A stretch of DNA of 25,832 nucleotides, taken from the NCBI GenBank assembly GCA_016716705.1, contig JADJVF010000033.1, forward strand, positions 1 to 25,832, in the 5' to 3' direction. Below, piece after piece: positions 1 to 6,973 of this stretch. The notes below the pieces were generated by a model, which was given only the letters and a program-made list of their open reading frames with translations, did no database searches and was not told where the DNA came from. Within the stretch, counting starts at the first letter, position 1. Each line of letters opens with the position of its first letter. The translations under genes and the position numbers were made by a program. This stretch comes from Holophagales bacterium (lineage in GTDB: Bacteria; Acidobacteriota; Thermoanaerobaculia; UBA5066).

Positions 1-167
1 GTCTCGTCGTGGACCAAGCTCGAGCCGTGTCACTGGCGCGGCTCGGGCGGTTCTGCATGGAAGGGCGATACCCGGAGTCGTGGGCACCGCCGCCGTCGAA
101 AGACCTGGCGGCGGAGATCTTCGAAGAGTCGAAAGGGCTCGTGGCGTGGCTGAGCTCGATGTCCTAG
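1..167 (+). CDS. HEPN-domain protein, C-terminal fragment (toxin side of a HEPN/MNT pair)
   Basis: Only the last 54 residues are present; the gene enters from the left edge and is read from base 3, ending in TAG at 165-167. The segment has the look of a HEPN (PF05168-like) C-terminus: a helix, then GRFCMEGRYPESW, then a final helix ending LVAWLSSMS. The RYP..W motif before the last helix is typical of these domains. HEPN proteins beside a minimal nucleotidyltransferase usually act as an RNase toxin whose activity is blocked by the partner. The catalytic R-x4-6-H motif would lie upstream and cannot be checked here. The next gene starts inside this one (22-base overlap), which supports a two-gene operon. 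Confidence 0.7.
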   Translation, partial: LVVDQARAVSLARLGRFCMEGRYPESWAPPPSKDLAAEIFEESKGLVAWLSSMS

Positions 168-500
168 CCAAGATCCGGCTCTACCTGGAGACGGTCCAGC
201 GGCTGGGAATCCCTGTCGCGCGCGCCGTCCTCTTCGGCTCGCGAGCTCGCGGCACAGCAGACGAATGGAGCGACATCGACCTCGTCGTCGTCTCTCCCGT
301 CTTCGACGGTCCGAGGGGACCCGACGCCGTCGACGCGCTCTGGCGTGCCTGCGCCGTGACGGGGGGCTACATCGAGCCTGTCGGCTGCGGCGTCAAGCGC
401 TGGGAGGAGGACGACGGTTCCCCCCTCCTCGCCATCGCGCGCGGAGGGAGTCGACGTTCTCGGTGTCTCGAGCCTCCCCGGCGCCCCGCCCCGGGCGTAG
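146..500 (+). CDS. MNT-type nucleotidyltransferase (antitoxin side of HEPN/MNT pair), frameshifted
   Basis: Starts at GTG 146, inside the end of the HEPN gene. The protein has the polymerase-beta-like signature: GSRARG at residues 31-36 and DID at 43-45 (WSDIDLVVV), a glycine-serine loop followed by the metal-binding Asp pair. In known HEPN/MNT systems such proteins add nucleotides to the HEPN toxin. The first frame is convincing to about residue 98 (PLLAIAR). A sensible end, EGVDVLGVSSLPGAPPRA, then follows in the next frame to TAG 498-500, so one extra G lies around 437-444. With that base removed the protein is 117 residues, normal for the family. The first frame otherwise runs on as an arginine-rich artefact. 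The stop codon coincides with the -10 element of the next gene. Confidence 0.72.
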
Positions 501-1410
501 ACTTTCCCTCCAGATCGTCCTCTCTCATCGCCGCGGAGGAGCCCGATGCCGCTCGCTCGCGGGACAGGTCTCGGCCCTTACGAGGTTCTCTCGCCGCTCG
601 GCGCAGGCGGTATGGGAGAAGTCTGGCGGGCGCGCGACACGAAACTCGCACGCGACGTCGCGCTGAAGGTCCTCCCCGATCACCTCGCAGACGACCCGAA
701 GGCCCTCGCCCGGTTCGAGAACGAGGCGAAGGCCGTCGCGGCGCTCTCGCACCCGCACATCCTCGCCATTTTCGACTTCGGCCGGATCGACGGAGTCTCC
801 TTCGTCGTCACCGAGCTGCTCGAGGGCGAGACCCTCCGTGCCGCCCTCCTCCGCGGCCCCCTTCCCCTCCGCAGGGCCCTCGACGTCGCGTCACAGCTCG
901 CCGACGCCCTCGCCGCCGCCCACGAGAAGGAGATCGTCCACCGCGACGTCAAGCCCGAGAACGTCATCCTGACGAAGGACGGCCGCGCCAAGCTGATCGA
1001 CTTCGGTCTCGCGCACCACGACACAGCCTTCCGTTCCGGCAACGACACCCACTCTCCCACCGTCTCGAGAAACACCGACCCCGGCACGATCCTCGGCACC
1101 GTCTCCTACATGTCGCCCGAGCAGGCGCAGGGCCGACCGGCGGGCTATCGCTCCGACCAGTTCTCCCTCGGCGTCGTCCTCTACGAGATGCTCTCGGGGA
1201 AGCGCCCCTTCCACGGCCCGTCCCCCGCCGAGACCCTCACGGCAATCATCCGCGCAGAGCCCGAGCCGCTCGGCACCCTCGCGCCCTCCACACCTACGCC
1301 ACTCCGCTGGATCGTCGACCGGCTCCTCTCCAAGGACCCGGCAGATCGCTACGACTCGACCCGCGACCTCGCGCGCGACCTCGAGACGTGTCGGCTACAT
1401 CTCTCGGAGG
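486..1410. repeat. Duplicated promoter-leader-kinase-domain segment, copy A
   Basis: This stretch matches 3896-4820 at a constant offset of 3410, with no gap seen in a hand alignment. It covers the last 60 bases before kinase 1 and the kinase domain to about residue 288. The first 288 residues of the two proteins differ at about 18 positions by hand count. Similarity falls away at the juxtamembrane segment and the sensor halves are clearly diverged. The left boundary lies just at the end of the preceding toxin-antitoxin gene in each copy. Confidence 0.9.
498..541 (+). promoter_or_regulatory. Predicted promoter -10 and ribosome binding site of kinase 1
   Basis: TAGACT at 498-503 resembles a -10 hexamer and is conserved exactly in the second kinase copy. 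A start site about 7 bases downstream would give a leader of about 36 nt, ending in GGAGGA at 535-540 six bases before the ATG. No clear -35 is visible. The conservation could simply reflect recent duplication. Confidence 0.45.
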
Positions 1411-3177
1411 CGGCGACCTCAACCGAAGCTTCGTCGGGACTTCTTCTGCCAGGGCGGAGGGCGAAGGGCAGACGCCTTCGCTTCCTGGCCGTCGCAACGA
1501 TCGCTGTCGCGGCGTTCGCCGGGGGCGTCTTCTTCGGCCGAGGTACTGGCCTGCCGACGAAGCCGGTTCTTGAACGCCTGACCTTCCGGCGAGGCCACGT
1601 CACGGGTGCGCGGTTCGCTCCGGACGGCCGGTCCGTCGTCTACAGCGCGGCCTGGGACGGGGCCCCGAGTCAGATCTACACGGTCGACGCGGACAGCCGC
1701 GAGTCCCGCCCGGCAGCACTGCCTGCTGCACGGATACTGTCCTCTTCCGCCTCCGGGGACGTTGCGATAGCACTCGGCGACAGGCTCCGGTACTTCGTCC
1801 TCCCGCGGTCGGCATCTCCCCTGGCCGTCGTTCCTTCCGCAGGGGGAACGCCGCGTCAGATCGACCAGGACGTCCTGTTCGCCGACTGGGCCCCGGACGG
1901 ATCCACGATGGCGACCATCCGGTGGGCCGGTCAGGGAACGCAGCTCGAGTACCCGACCGGCAGGGTCCTCGTGAAAAGCCCGGTCCTGTTGTCCAGCGTC
2001 CGCGTCTCCCCCCGCGGCGACAGCGTAGCGTTCCTCGAGCACCCGTTCTTCGCCGGAGGCCTACAGGGTCACGTCGTCGTCGTGGACCGCTCGGGCGTGC
2101 AAAAGCGCCTGACGCGCACGTACCTCTATGCGTACGGGCTCGCCTGGGCCGCCTCCGGGGAGGAAGTCTGGTTCACGGCCTCCAACATGGGTGAGGCGAG
2201 GAAGCTTCGGGCCGTAACCCTGGCGGGGGGAGAACGCGTCGTGCACGGAGAAACCGGTGCGCTCGTCCTCCATGACATCTCGCCGGGTGGCCGGGTCCTT
2301 CTCGCGAGGGAGGACTTCCGAAGGCGCATCTTCTACCGGGATCTCGAGAATCGCCTCGAAAAGGAGCTTACCTGGCAGGACCGGCCACGCCTCTACGACC
2401 TGACGGCAGACGGCCGGCTGGTCGCCTTCTGGGAATCAGGGGAGGGAGCCGCGCGCCGCACCATGCGCTTCTACCTGCGGGAGACGTCGGGCAAGCCTCC
2501 AGTAAGGCTCGAGACGGGCGAATTTGGCCTCGTCTTCTCGCCGAACGGCTCGTCCGTCGTCACCGTGAAGTCGGCGGAATCGGTCGCGCAGGCGGGATCG
2601 GCCGAGGGGGCCGCCACCGCCTACGTCTACCCGGTTGCTGGCGGGCGGGCCAGGACTGTCCCGCTCAAAGGCTTCCAGACTTGCTTGGCTGGGCTGATGC
2701 CGGACGGGAAAGGCCTCTGGATCGGGGATCTGACCGGAGGACGACCCCCGCGAACCTGGCTGATGGCGGGTGAGGGCGCGACGCCGCGCCCGCTCACCCC
2801 GGAAGGCGTTCAGGCAATCTACCCGTGGGTCACGCCGGACGGGAAGGCTATCGTTGGACGAGCCTGGCCCTCCACGAGCCTCTACCCCGTCACCGGAGAA
2901 GCGGCGACTCCGCTTGCCGGAGTCGGAGAAGACGAGCGCCTCGCGGGCTGGGGACCTGGCGGTCAGTCGGTCTTCGTCCACGATCCGTCACAGATCCCCA
3001 CCACCGTCTACCGCGTGGACCTCGCCACCGGCGCGCACGCAGGTCCACCAGGTGGCCCCGCCCGATCTCGCCGGTGTCCGAAACATCGAGGTCCTCGTGA
3101 CCCCCGACGGGAAACGCCTCGCCTTCGAGATCCACGAGATCCGCCACGAGCTCTACCTCGCGGAAGGGCTTCGATGA
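546..3177 (+). CDS. Receptor-type Ser/Thr protein kinase with beta-propeller sensor (kinase 1), frameshifted near the 3' end
   Basis: ATG 546 follows GGAGGA. The kinase domain (about residues 12-285) is complete: glycine loop GAGGMGEV 19-26, Lys41, Glu60, HRDVKPEN 132-139 with catalytic Asp134, DFG 152-154 and SPE 190-192. A Thr/Ser-rich activation loop lies between them. One membrane helix (about 311-331) leads to a large, presumably extracytoplasmic domain with repeated PDG-type turns (FAPDGRSVVY, WAPDGSTM, MPDGKGLW, TPDGKAIV), as in TolB/WD40-like propellers. The natural end, ARTQVHQVAPP...LYLAEGLR, lies in another frame and stops at TGA 3175-3177. The reading frame therefore breaks near 3030-3036, by one extra base or two lost. 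Corrected length is about 876 aa, against 871 for kinase 2. The ligand is unknown; the role is inferred as signal sensing by phosphorylation. Confidence 0.88.
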
Positions 3178-3178
3178 G

Positions 3179-3215
3179 CGAGGGACCCTCGTTCCCGGAC
3201 CTGCCTCCCGGGTCC
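3179..3215 (+). terminator. Possible weak terminator after kinase 1
   Basis: Just after the kinase 1 stop, CGAGG (3179-3183) can pair with CCTCG (3187-3191) around a 3-base loop. Alternatively GGACCC (3183-3188) can pair with GGGTCC (3210-3215). No T-tract follows, so this is only a candidate. Confidence 0.25.
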
Positions 3216-3224
3216 ACTCAGGCG

Positions 3225-3247
3225 ATGTGCTTGCAGCACATGCAAGC
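3225..3247. promoter_or_regulatory. Nested inverted repeats, predicted vapB operator
   Basis: Two overlapping perfect inverted repeats lie just before vapB. ATGTGC (3225-3230) pairs with GCACAT (3236-3241), and GCTTGCA (3229-3235) pairs with TGCAAGC (3241-3247). They overlap the predicted -35 and spacer of the vapB promoter. This is the expected place for autorepression by an antitoxin or a VapBC complex. The role is inferred from position. Confidence 0.5.
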
Positions 3248-3259
3248 TGTGCCTACACT
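3231..3259 (+). promoter_or_regulatory. Predicted vapBC promoter (leaderless)
   Basis: TTGCAG (3231-3236) and TACACT (3254-3259) are separated by 17 bases. The -10 ends only 6 bases (AGTAGC) before the vapB ATG at 3266, so transcription would begin at or near the A of the ATG. No Shine-Dalgarno sequence is present. The -35 match is weak (3 of 6 to TTGACA). Confidence 0.5.
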
Positions 3260-3265
3260 AGTAGC

Positions 3266-3508
3266 ATGCAGTACTCGCTCCGCGGAATCGCCCCCGAGAT
3301 TGACGATGCCCTCCGGAACCGCGCCCGGGCCGAGGGCCGCAGCCTGAACGCCGTCGCTCTGGAGGCCCTCGCCGAAGGCCTCGGCCTCGGCGGGGAGGGC
3401 GTCGTTCGTCGCGACATGTCGGACGTCGCCGGCACGTGGCGCCGCGACGCCGCCGTCGAGAAGGCCCTTGCCGACCAGGACGAGATCGAAGAGGCGCTCT
3501 GGAAGTGA
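3266..3508 (+). CDS. VapB/FitA-like antitoxin
   Basis: Predicted 80-residue protein starting at ATG 3266. An upstream in-frame start at 3227 would run through the operator and promoter, so it was rejected. The N-terminus (MQYSLRGIAPEIDDALRNRA) and the following EGRSLNAVALEALAEGL read as a ribbon-helix-helix DNA-binding domain of the FitA/Arc type: a short strand, then two helices. The charged tail (RRDMSDVAGTWRRD...DEIEEALWK) is the expected toxin-binding part. Its stop overlaps the start of the PIN toxin as GTGA at 3505-3508. The role would be to bind and neutralise VapC and repress the operon. Confidence 0.82.
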   Translation: MQYSLRGIAPEIDDALRNRARAEGRSLNAVALEALAEGLGLGGEGVVRRDMSDVAGTWRRDAAVEKALADQDEIEEALWK

Positions 3509-3888
3509 GGCTTGCCCTCGACACGAACGCCTACGTCGATCTCTGCAAGGGCGTGGAGGCCACAGTCCGACTCGTCGCGACAGCCGACTCGGTCCACCTT
3601 CCGTTCGCGGTCGTCGCCGAGCTCCGCGCCGGCTTTGCCATGGGCCGCCGCTCGGCGGAGAACGAGCGGACGCTCCGTCGCTTTCTCCTGAAGCCGGGCG
3701 TCGGGATCCTCTACCCCGACGACCAGACCTCACACCACTACGCCTCCGCCTACCGCCAGCTCCGGCACCAGGGAACGCCGATCCCGACGAACGACCTCTG
3801 GATCGCCGCCCTCGTCCTCCAGCACAACCTCGTCCTCCATTCCCGCGACCGCCACTTCGACCACCTGCCGCAGATCCTGCGGGCCTGA
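3505..3888 (+). CDS. vapC: VapC-like PIN-domain ribonuclease toxin
   Basis: Predicted 127-residue protein starting at GTG 3505, overlapping the antitoxin stop by 4 bases. All four acidic PIN positions are visible: Asp6 (LALDTNAYVD), Glu39 (VVAELRAGF), Asp97 (PTNDLWIAA) and Asp115 (LHSRDRHFD). These coordinate Mg2+ for RNA cleavage, and VapC toxins typically cut tRNA or rRNA. Length and the final DRHFDHLPQI pattern fit the VapC/FitB group. Nothing looks broken, so the pair may be active. It ends 7 bases before the duplicated kinase module begins. The RNA target cannot be told from sequence. Confidence 0.9.
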   Translation: MRLALDTNAYVDLCKGVEATVRLVATADSVHLPFAVVAELRAGFAMGRRSAENERTLRRFLLKPGVGILYPDDQTSHHYASAYRQLRHQGTPIPTNDLWIAALVLQHNLVLHSRDRHFDHLPQILRA

Positions 3889-3895
3889 CGAGCGG

Positions 3896-4820
3896 CCGCC
3901 CCGGGCGTAGACTTTCCCTCCAGATCGTTCTCTCTCATCGCCGCGGAGGAGCCCGATGCCGCTCGCTCCCGGAACACGTCTCGGCTCGTACGAGGTTCTC
4001 TCGCCTCTCGGCGCAGGCGGCATGGGAGAGGTCTGGCGGGCGCGCGACACGAAGCTCGCGCGCGACGTCGCGCTGAAGGTCCTCCCCGACCACCTCTCGG
4101 ACGACCCGAAGGCGCTCGCCCGTTTCGAGAACGAGGCGAAGGCCGTCGCGGCGCTCTCGCACCCGCACATCCTCGCCATCCACGACTTCGGGCGGATCGA
4201 CGGAGTCTCCTTCGTCGTCACCGAGCTGCTCGAGGGCGAGACCCTCCGCGCCACCCTTCTCCGCGGCCCGCTCCCTGTCCGCAAGGCTCTCGACGTCGCA
4301 TCCCAGCTCGCCGACGCCCTCGCCGCCGCGCACGAGAAGGAGATCGTCCACCGCGACGTCAAGCCCGAGAACGTCATCCTCACGAAGGACGGCCGCGCCA
4401 AGCTCCTCGACTTCGGCCTCGCGCACCACGACACCGCCTTCCGCTCCGGCGACGACACCCATTCCCCCACCGTCTCGAGAAACACCGACCCCGGCACAAT
4501 CCTCGGCACGGTCTCCTACATGTCGCCCGAGCAGGCGCAGGGTCACACCGCGGGCTATCGCTCCGACCAGTTCTCCCTCGGCGTCGTCCTCTACGAGATG
4601 CTCTCCGGCAAGCGCCCCTTCCACGGTCCGTCCCCTGCCGAGACCCTCGCGGCGATCATCCGCGCCGAGCCCGAGCCGGTTGGGACGCTTGCGCCCTCCA
4701 CGCCAACACCCGTCCGCTGGATCCTCGATCGCCTCCTCTCCAAGGACCCCGCCGACCGCTACGACTCGACCCGCGACCTCGCACGAGACCTTGCGACGTG
4801 TCGCCTGCATGTCTCCGAGA
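3896..4820. repeat. Duplicated promoter-leader-kinase-domain segment, copy B
   Basis: Second copy of the module described at 486-1410, at a fixed 3410-base offset. It starts 7 bases after the VapC stop and runs through the leader and kinase domain of kinase 2. The inter-copy DNA (rest of kinase 1 plus vapBC) would be lost if the copies recombined. Confidence 0.9.
3908..3951 (+). promoter_or_regulatory. Predicted promoter -10 and ribosome binding site of kinase 2
   Basis: TAGACT at 3908-3913 and GGAGGA at 3945-3950 repeat the arrangement before kinase 1, with one visible base change in the leader (3930). The two kinases are therefore probably expressed from equivalent promoters. Confidence 0.45.
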
Positions 4821-6571
4821 CGAGCACAGATCCAACACCCGCCTCGGCTATGCGTCGCTCCCGCCGCACTCTCGTCGCCATCGCCGCGAGTCTCGTCGTG
4901 CTCGCCTGCCTCGTTGGCGCCGTCCTGCTCGGTCGGGGCCTCCGCCCCAACGCCCCTCCGACTTTTCGCAAGCTCACGTTCGGGAAGGGAAGCGTTGGCG
5001 CAGCGAGATTCACTCCGGATGGATTCAGCTTCGTCTACACGGCGTGGTGGGAGGGCGGAGCGACGCCGCTGATGTACTCGGCTCGTCTCGACGCGCCCGC
5101 CGCGGCGCGGCCGCTGGAACACGGCGCCGGACAGGCCGTCGCCGCAAGGGGAGGTGAACTGGCGCTCCTCCTGCCCCAACGTATCCAGGCCGACTCTCCG
5201 GGAGTCTCGCGGCAAGTCGAGTCCCTTCTCGCGACTGTCCCCCTCGGAGGCGGGACGCCGCGGCCGATCCTCGAAGGTGTCCTCGCGGCGGACTGGAACT
5301 CTGAAGGGAAGACCTTCGCCGTTGTACGAAATGTCGGCGGACGAGACCGCCTCGAGTTCCCTCCGGGAAGGGTCCTCTTCGAAACGGCGGGCTGGATCCG
5401 GAGTCTCAGCATTGCGCCGCGTGGAGGCCTCGTGGCCTTCACCCACTGGCCATTGCCCACCTACCCGGGCGGCGACCTGCTCGTTGCGGGAACCAACCGG
5501 AAAGCCACGGCTCTATCGGTCGGGTGGGCCCAGATCACAGGAGTGAGGTGGTCCCCGGACGGTTCGGAGATCTGGTTTGCGGCCGGGCGGCCCTGGGGTT
5601 CTCAGGACCTCCACGCCATTCGGCTGGACGGAAAGACCCGGGCCCTTGCCACGACGACGAACAGCTACGTCCTTCAGGACGTCTACAGAGACGGCCGGAT
5701 CCTGCTCACGAGCGGGATCTCGACCGTCGAGGTCTGGGGACGGGGACCGGCGGACGAGAGCGAACGGCCCTATTCGTGGCTCGATGGCTCGGGCGCCACC
5801 GGGGTCTCCGCCGACGGGAGGAGCATGCTCCTGGGCGAGTTCTCGCTGGGGGGCGGCGAGGAATGCGCGGCCTACCTCCGCCGTTTCGACGGCACGGCGC
5901 CGGTCCGCTTGGGCGACGGCAGGCCGCGAGGGTTGGCGCCGGACGGGTCCCTGGCCCTCGTGGTGGTCCGCAAGCCGGAGGTGGCCCTCCTTCTCGTCCC
6001 GACAGGCCCCGGGGAGCCGAGAGCCCTCCCGAGGGGCCCGATCGCGGGCTTCCACTGGGCCTCCTTCTTCCCTGACGGGAAGCGCATCCTCATCGTTGGC
6101 AACGAGGACGGTCGACCTATGCGACTCTTCGTCCAGGAAGCCGCAGGGGGAATGCCTCGCCCCATGTCGCCGGAAGGAGTCCGTGTGGCGGAGCCCAGCA
6201 ACGCCGTGTCCCCCGACGGCAGCCTCGTCGCGGCGACGTCCGTAGAGGCGGACCGGGCGCCGATCCTCGTGAACGTGGAAGACGGGACGACGCGGCCGAT
6301 CGAGGGGCTTGGATCGGGTGACATCCCCTTGTCCTGGACGAGGGACGGGAGAGCATTGTTCGTTAGAGAGCCTTCCTCCTCGTGGAGCGCCCGCGTCGTC
6401 CGCTTCGACCTCGCGACCCGGAAGAAGACTCTCTGGAAGGAGCTGCGCCCGGCAGATCCGACCGGAGGGAGTCTCGTCTATCAGCCGGTCATCGCCGGAG
6501 ACGGTGAGATCTACTTCTACACGGTGACTCGCGCTCTCTCGAATCTCTTCCTTGTCGAAGGGGTCCGTTGA
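3956..6571 (+). CDS. Receptor-type Ser/Thr protein kinase with beta-propeller sensor (kinase 2)
   Basis: Intact 871-residue paralogue of kinase 1. The kinase domain has GAGGMGEV 19-26, Lys41, HRDVKPEN 132-139, DFG 152-154 and SPE 190-192, so it should be active. A basic stretch (RRSRR, 300-304) precedes one membrane helix at about 305-325, which puts the kinase in the cytoplasm and the C-terminal half outside. That half shows repeated propeller blades (FTPDGFSFVY, WSPDGSEIWF, FPDGKRILIV, SPDGSLVAAT, WTRDGRALFV) and ends LSNLFLVEGVR. The kinase domain is nearly identical to that of kinase 1, while the sensor is clearly diverged though collinear. This suggests shared downstream targets and different inputs, which is inference. 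Convergent with the aldo/keto reductase gene. Confidence 0.93.
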   Translation: MPLAPGTRLGSYEVLSPLGAGGMGEVWRARDTKLARDVALKVLPDHLSDDPKALARFENEAKAVAALSHPHILAIHDFGRIDGVSFVVTELLEGETLRATLLRGPLPVRKALDVASQLADALAAAHEKEIVHRDVKPENVILTKDGRAKLLDFGLAHHDTAFRSGDDTHSPTVSRNTDPGTILGTVSYMSPEQAQGHTAGYRSDQFSLGVVLYEMLSGKRPFHGPSPAETLAAIIRAEPEPVGTLAPSTPTPVRWILDRLLSKDPADRYDSTRDLARDLATCRLHVSETSTDPTPASAMRRSRRTLVAIAASLVVLACLVGAVLLGRGLRPNAPPTFRKLTFGKGSVGAARFTPDGFSFVYTAWWEGGATPLMYSARLDAPAAARPLEHGAGQAVAARGGELALLLPQRIQADSPGVSRQVESLLATVPLGGGTPRPILEGVLAADWNSEGKTFAVVRNVGGRDRLEFPPGRVLFETAGWIRSLSIAPRGGLVAFTHWPLPTYPGGDLLVAGTNRKATALSVGWAQITGVRWSPDGSEIWFAAGRPWGSQDLHAIRLDGKTRALATTTNSYVLQDVYRDGRILLTSGISTVEVWGRGPADESERPYSWLDGSGATGVSADGRSMLLGEFSLGGGEECAAYLRRFDGTAPVRLGDGRPRGLAPDGSLALVVVRKPEVALLLVPTGPGEPRALPRGPIAGFHWASFFPDGKRILIVGNEDGRPMRLFVQEAAGGMPRPMSPEGVRVAEPSNAVSPDGSLVAATSVEADRAPILVNVEDGTTRPIEGLGSGDIPLSWTRDGRALFVREPSSSWSARVVRFDLATRKKTLWKELRPADPTGGSLVYQPVIAGDGEIYFYTVTRALSNLFLVEGVR

Positions 6572-6662
6572 CCGTCGGGTCCAACACAGAAGTGCGCGCC
6601 TGATTCCGTCGATGCGAGAAGGCCGGGGCCATCCGTCCGGAACGTAATACACGATTTCACGC

Positions 6663-6690
6663 CTGGCACCGCATCCCTGGCACCGCATCC
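6663..6690. repeat. Perfect 14-bp tandem direct repeat, two copies
   Basis: CTGGCACCGCATCC occurs twice head to tail (6663-6676 and 6677-6690), and TGGCAC appears again at 6694-6699. Two units are too few for a CRISPR array. It may be slippage or a remnant of an insertion. Confidence 0.8.
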
Positions 6691-6740
6691 CGATGGCACG
6701 GATCTGAGCGGGCGGGAGGGGTGTCCCGCGAGCGGCGTCC

Positions 6741-6767
6741 GAGCACGTGCGGGGCCCCGCACGGCTC
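6741..6767. terminator. Strong palindrome, possible bidirectional terminator
   Basis: CGTGCGGGGCCCCGCACG at 6746-6763 is a perfect 18-bp palindrome. GAGC (6741-6744) and GCTC (6764-6767) extend it past a single bulged A at 6745. It lies between convergent genes. There is no T-tract, so intrinsic termination is uncertain; it could also act as an RNA 3'-end stabiliser. Confidence 0.45.
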
Positions 6768-6788
6768 CACGAGCAGGCCGCCGGATCA

Positions 6789-6829
6789 GGCGAGCGCGCG
6801 TGTTTGAGCGAAGCGAGTTCGCGCTCGCC
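6789..6829. repeat. 10-bp stem-loop, possible dispersed intergenic repeat
   Basis: GGCGAGCGCG (6789-6798) pairs perfectly with CGCGCTCGCC (6820-6829) around a 21-base loop holding TGTTTGAGCGAAGCGAG. The loop itself has a GAGCGAAGCGAG symmetric core. The form resembles REP-like intergenic elements, but copy number cannot be judged from one window. Confidence 0.4.
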
Positions 6830-6973
6830 CCGGCGGCCCGCGCAGTGGAGCCGATGCGGGTCGCGCGCGCGCAGGAGCCGCCGTGGGATGCCCCTCCCGC
6901 CCGCGGAATGAGAGAGACGAACACCAGCCCCGCCGGGTGGTCCGGCCCCCGTCCCTGGTCCCTGCTCCCGGTC

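Larger units (their letters stand above)
6572..6973. other. Non-coding region between convergent genes
   Basis: No credible gene was found on either strand of this 402-base gap; open frames here are arginine/proline-rich artefacts. It holds a 14-bp tandem repeat, an 18-bp palindrome and a 10-bp stem-loop, listed separately. Base use at 6572-6660 is less GC-extreme (for example GTAATACACGATTTCACG), unlike the flanking genes. Confidence 0.6.

Noticed and set aside
680..1099. Antisense open frame inside the kinase domain, repeated at 3730-4509 in kinase 2
   Set aside because: It recurs only because the DNA is duplicated; codon bias favours the kinase strand and no start signal is evident.
3935..5446. 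503-codon antisense frame across kinase 2
   Set aside because: Charged low-complexity translation opposite a well-defined kinase; a GC artefact.
6663..6690. CRISPR-like repeat
   Set aside because: Only two adjacent 14-bp copies with no spacers and no cas genes.
6572..6973. tRNA or other known RNA gene
   Set aside because: No cloverleaf or conserved tRNA boxes could be found; only hairpins without a recognised family.
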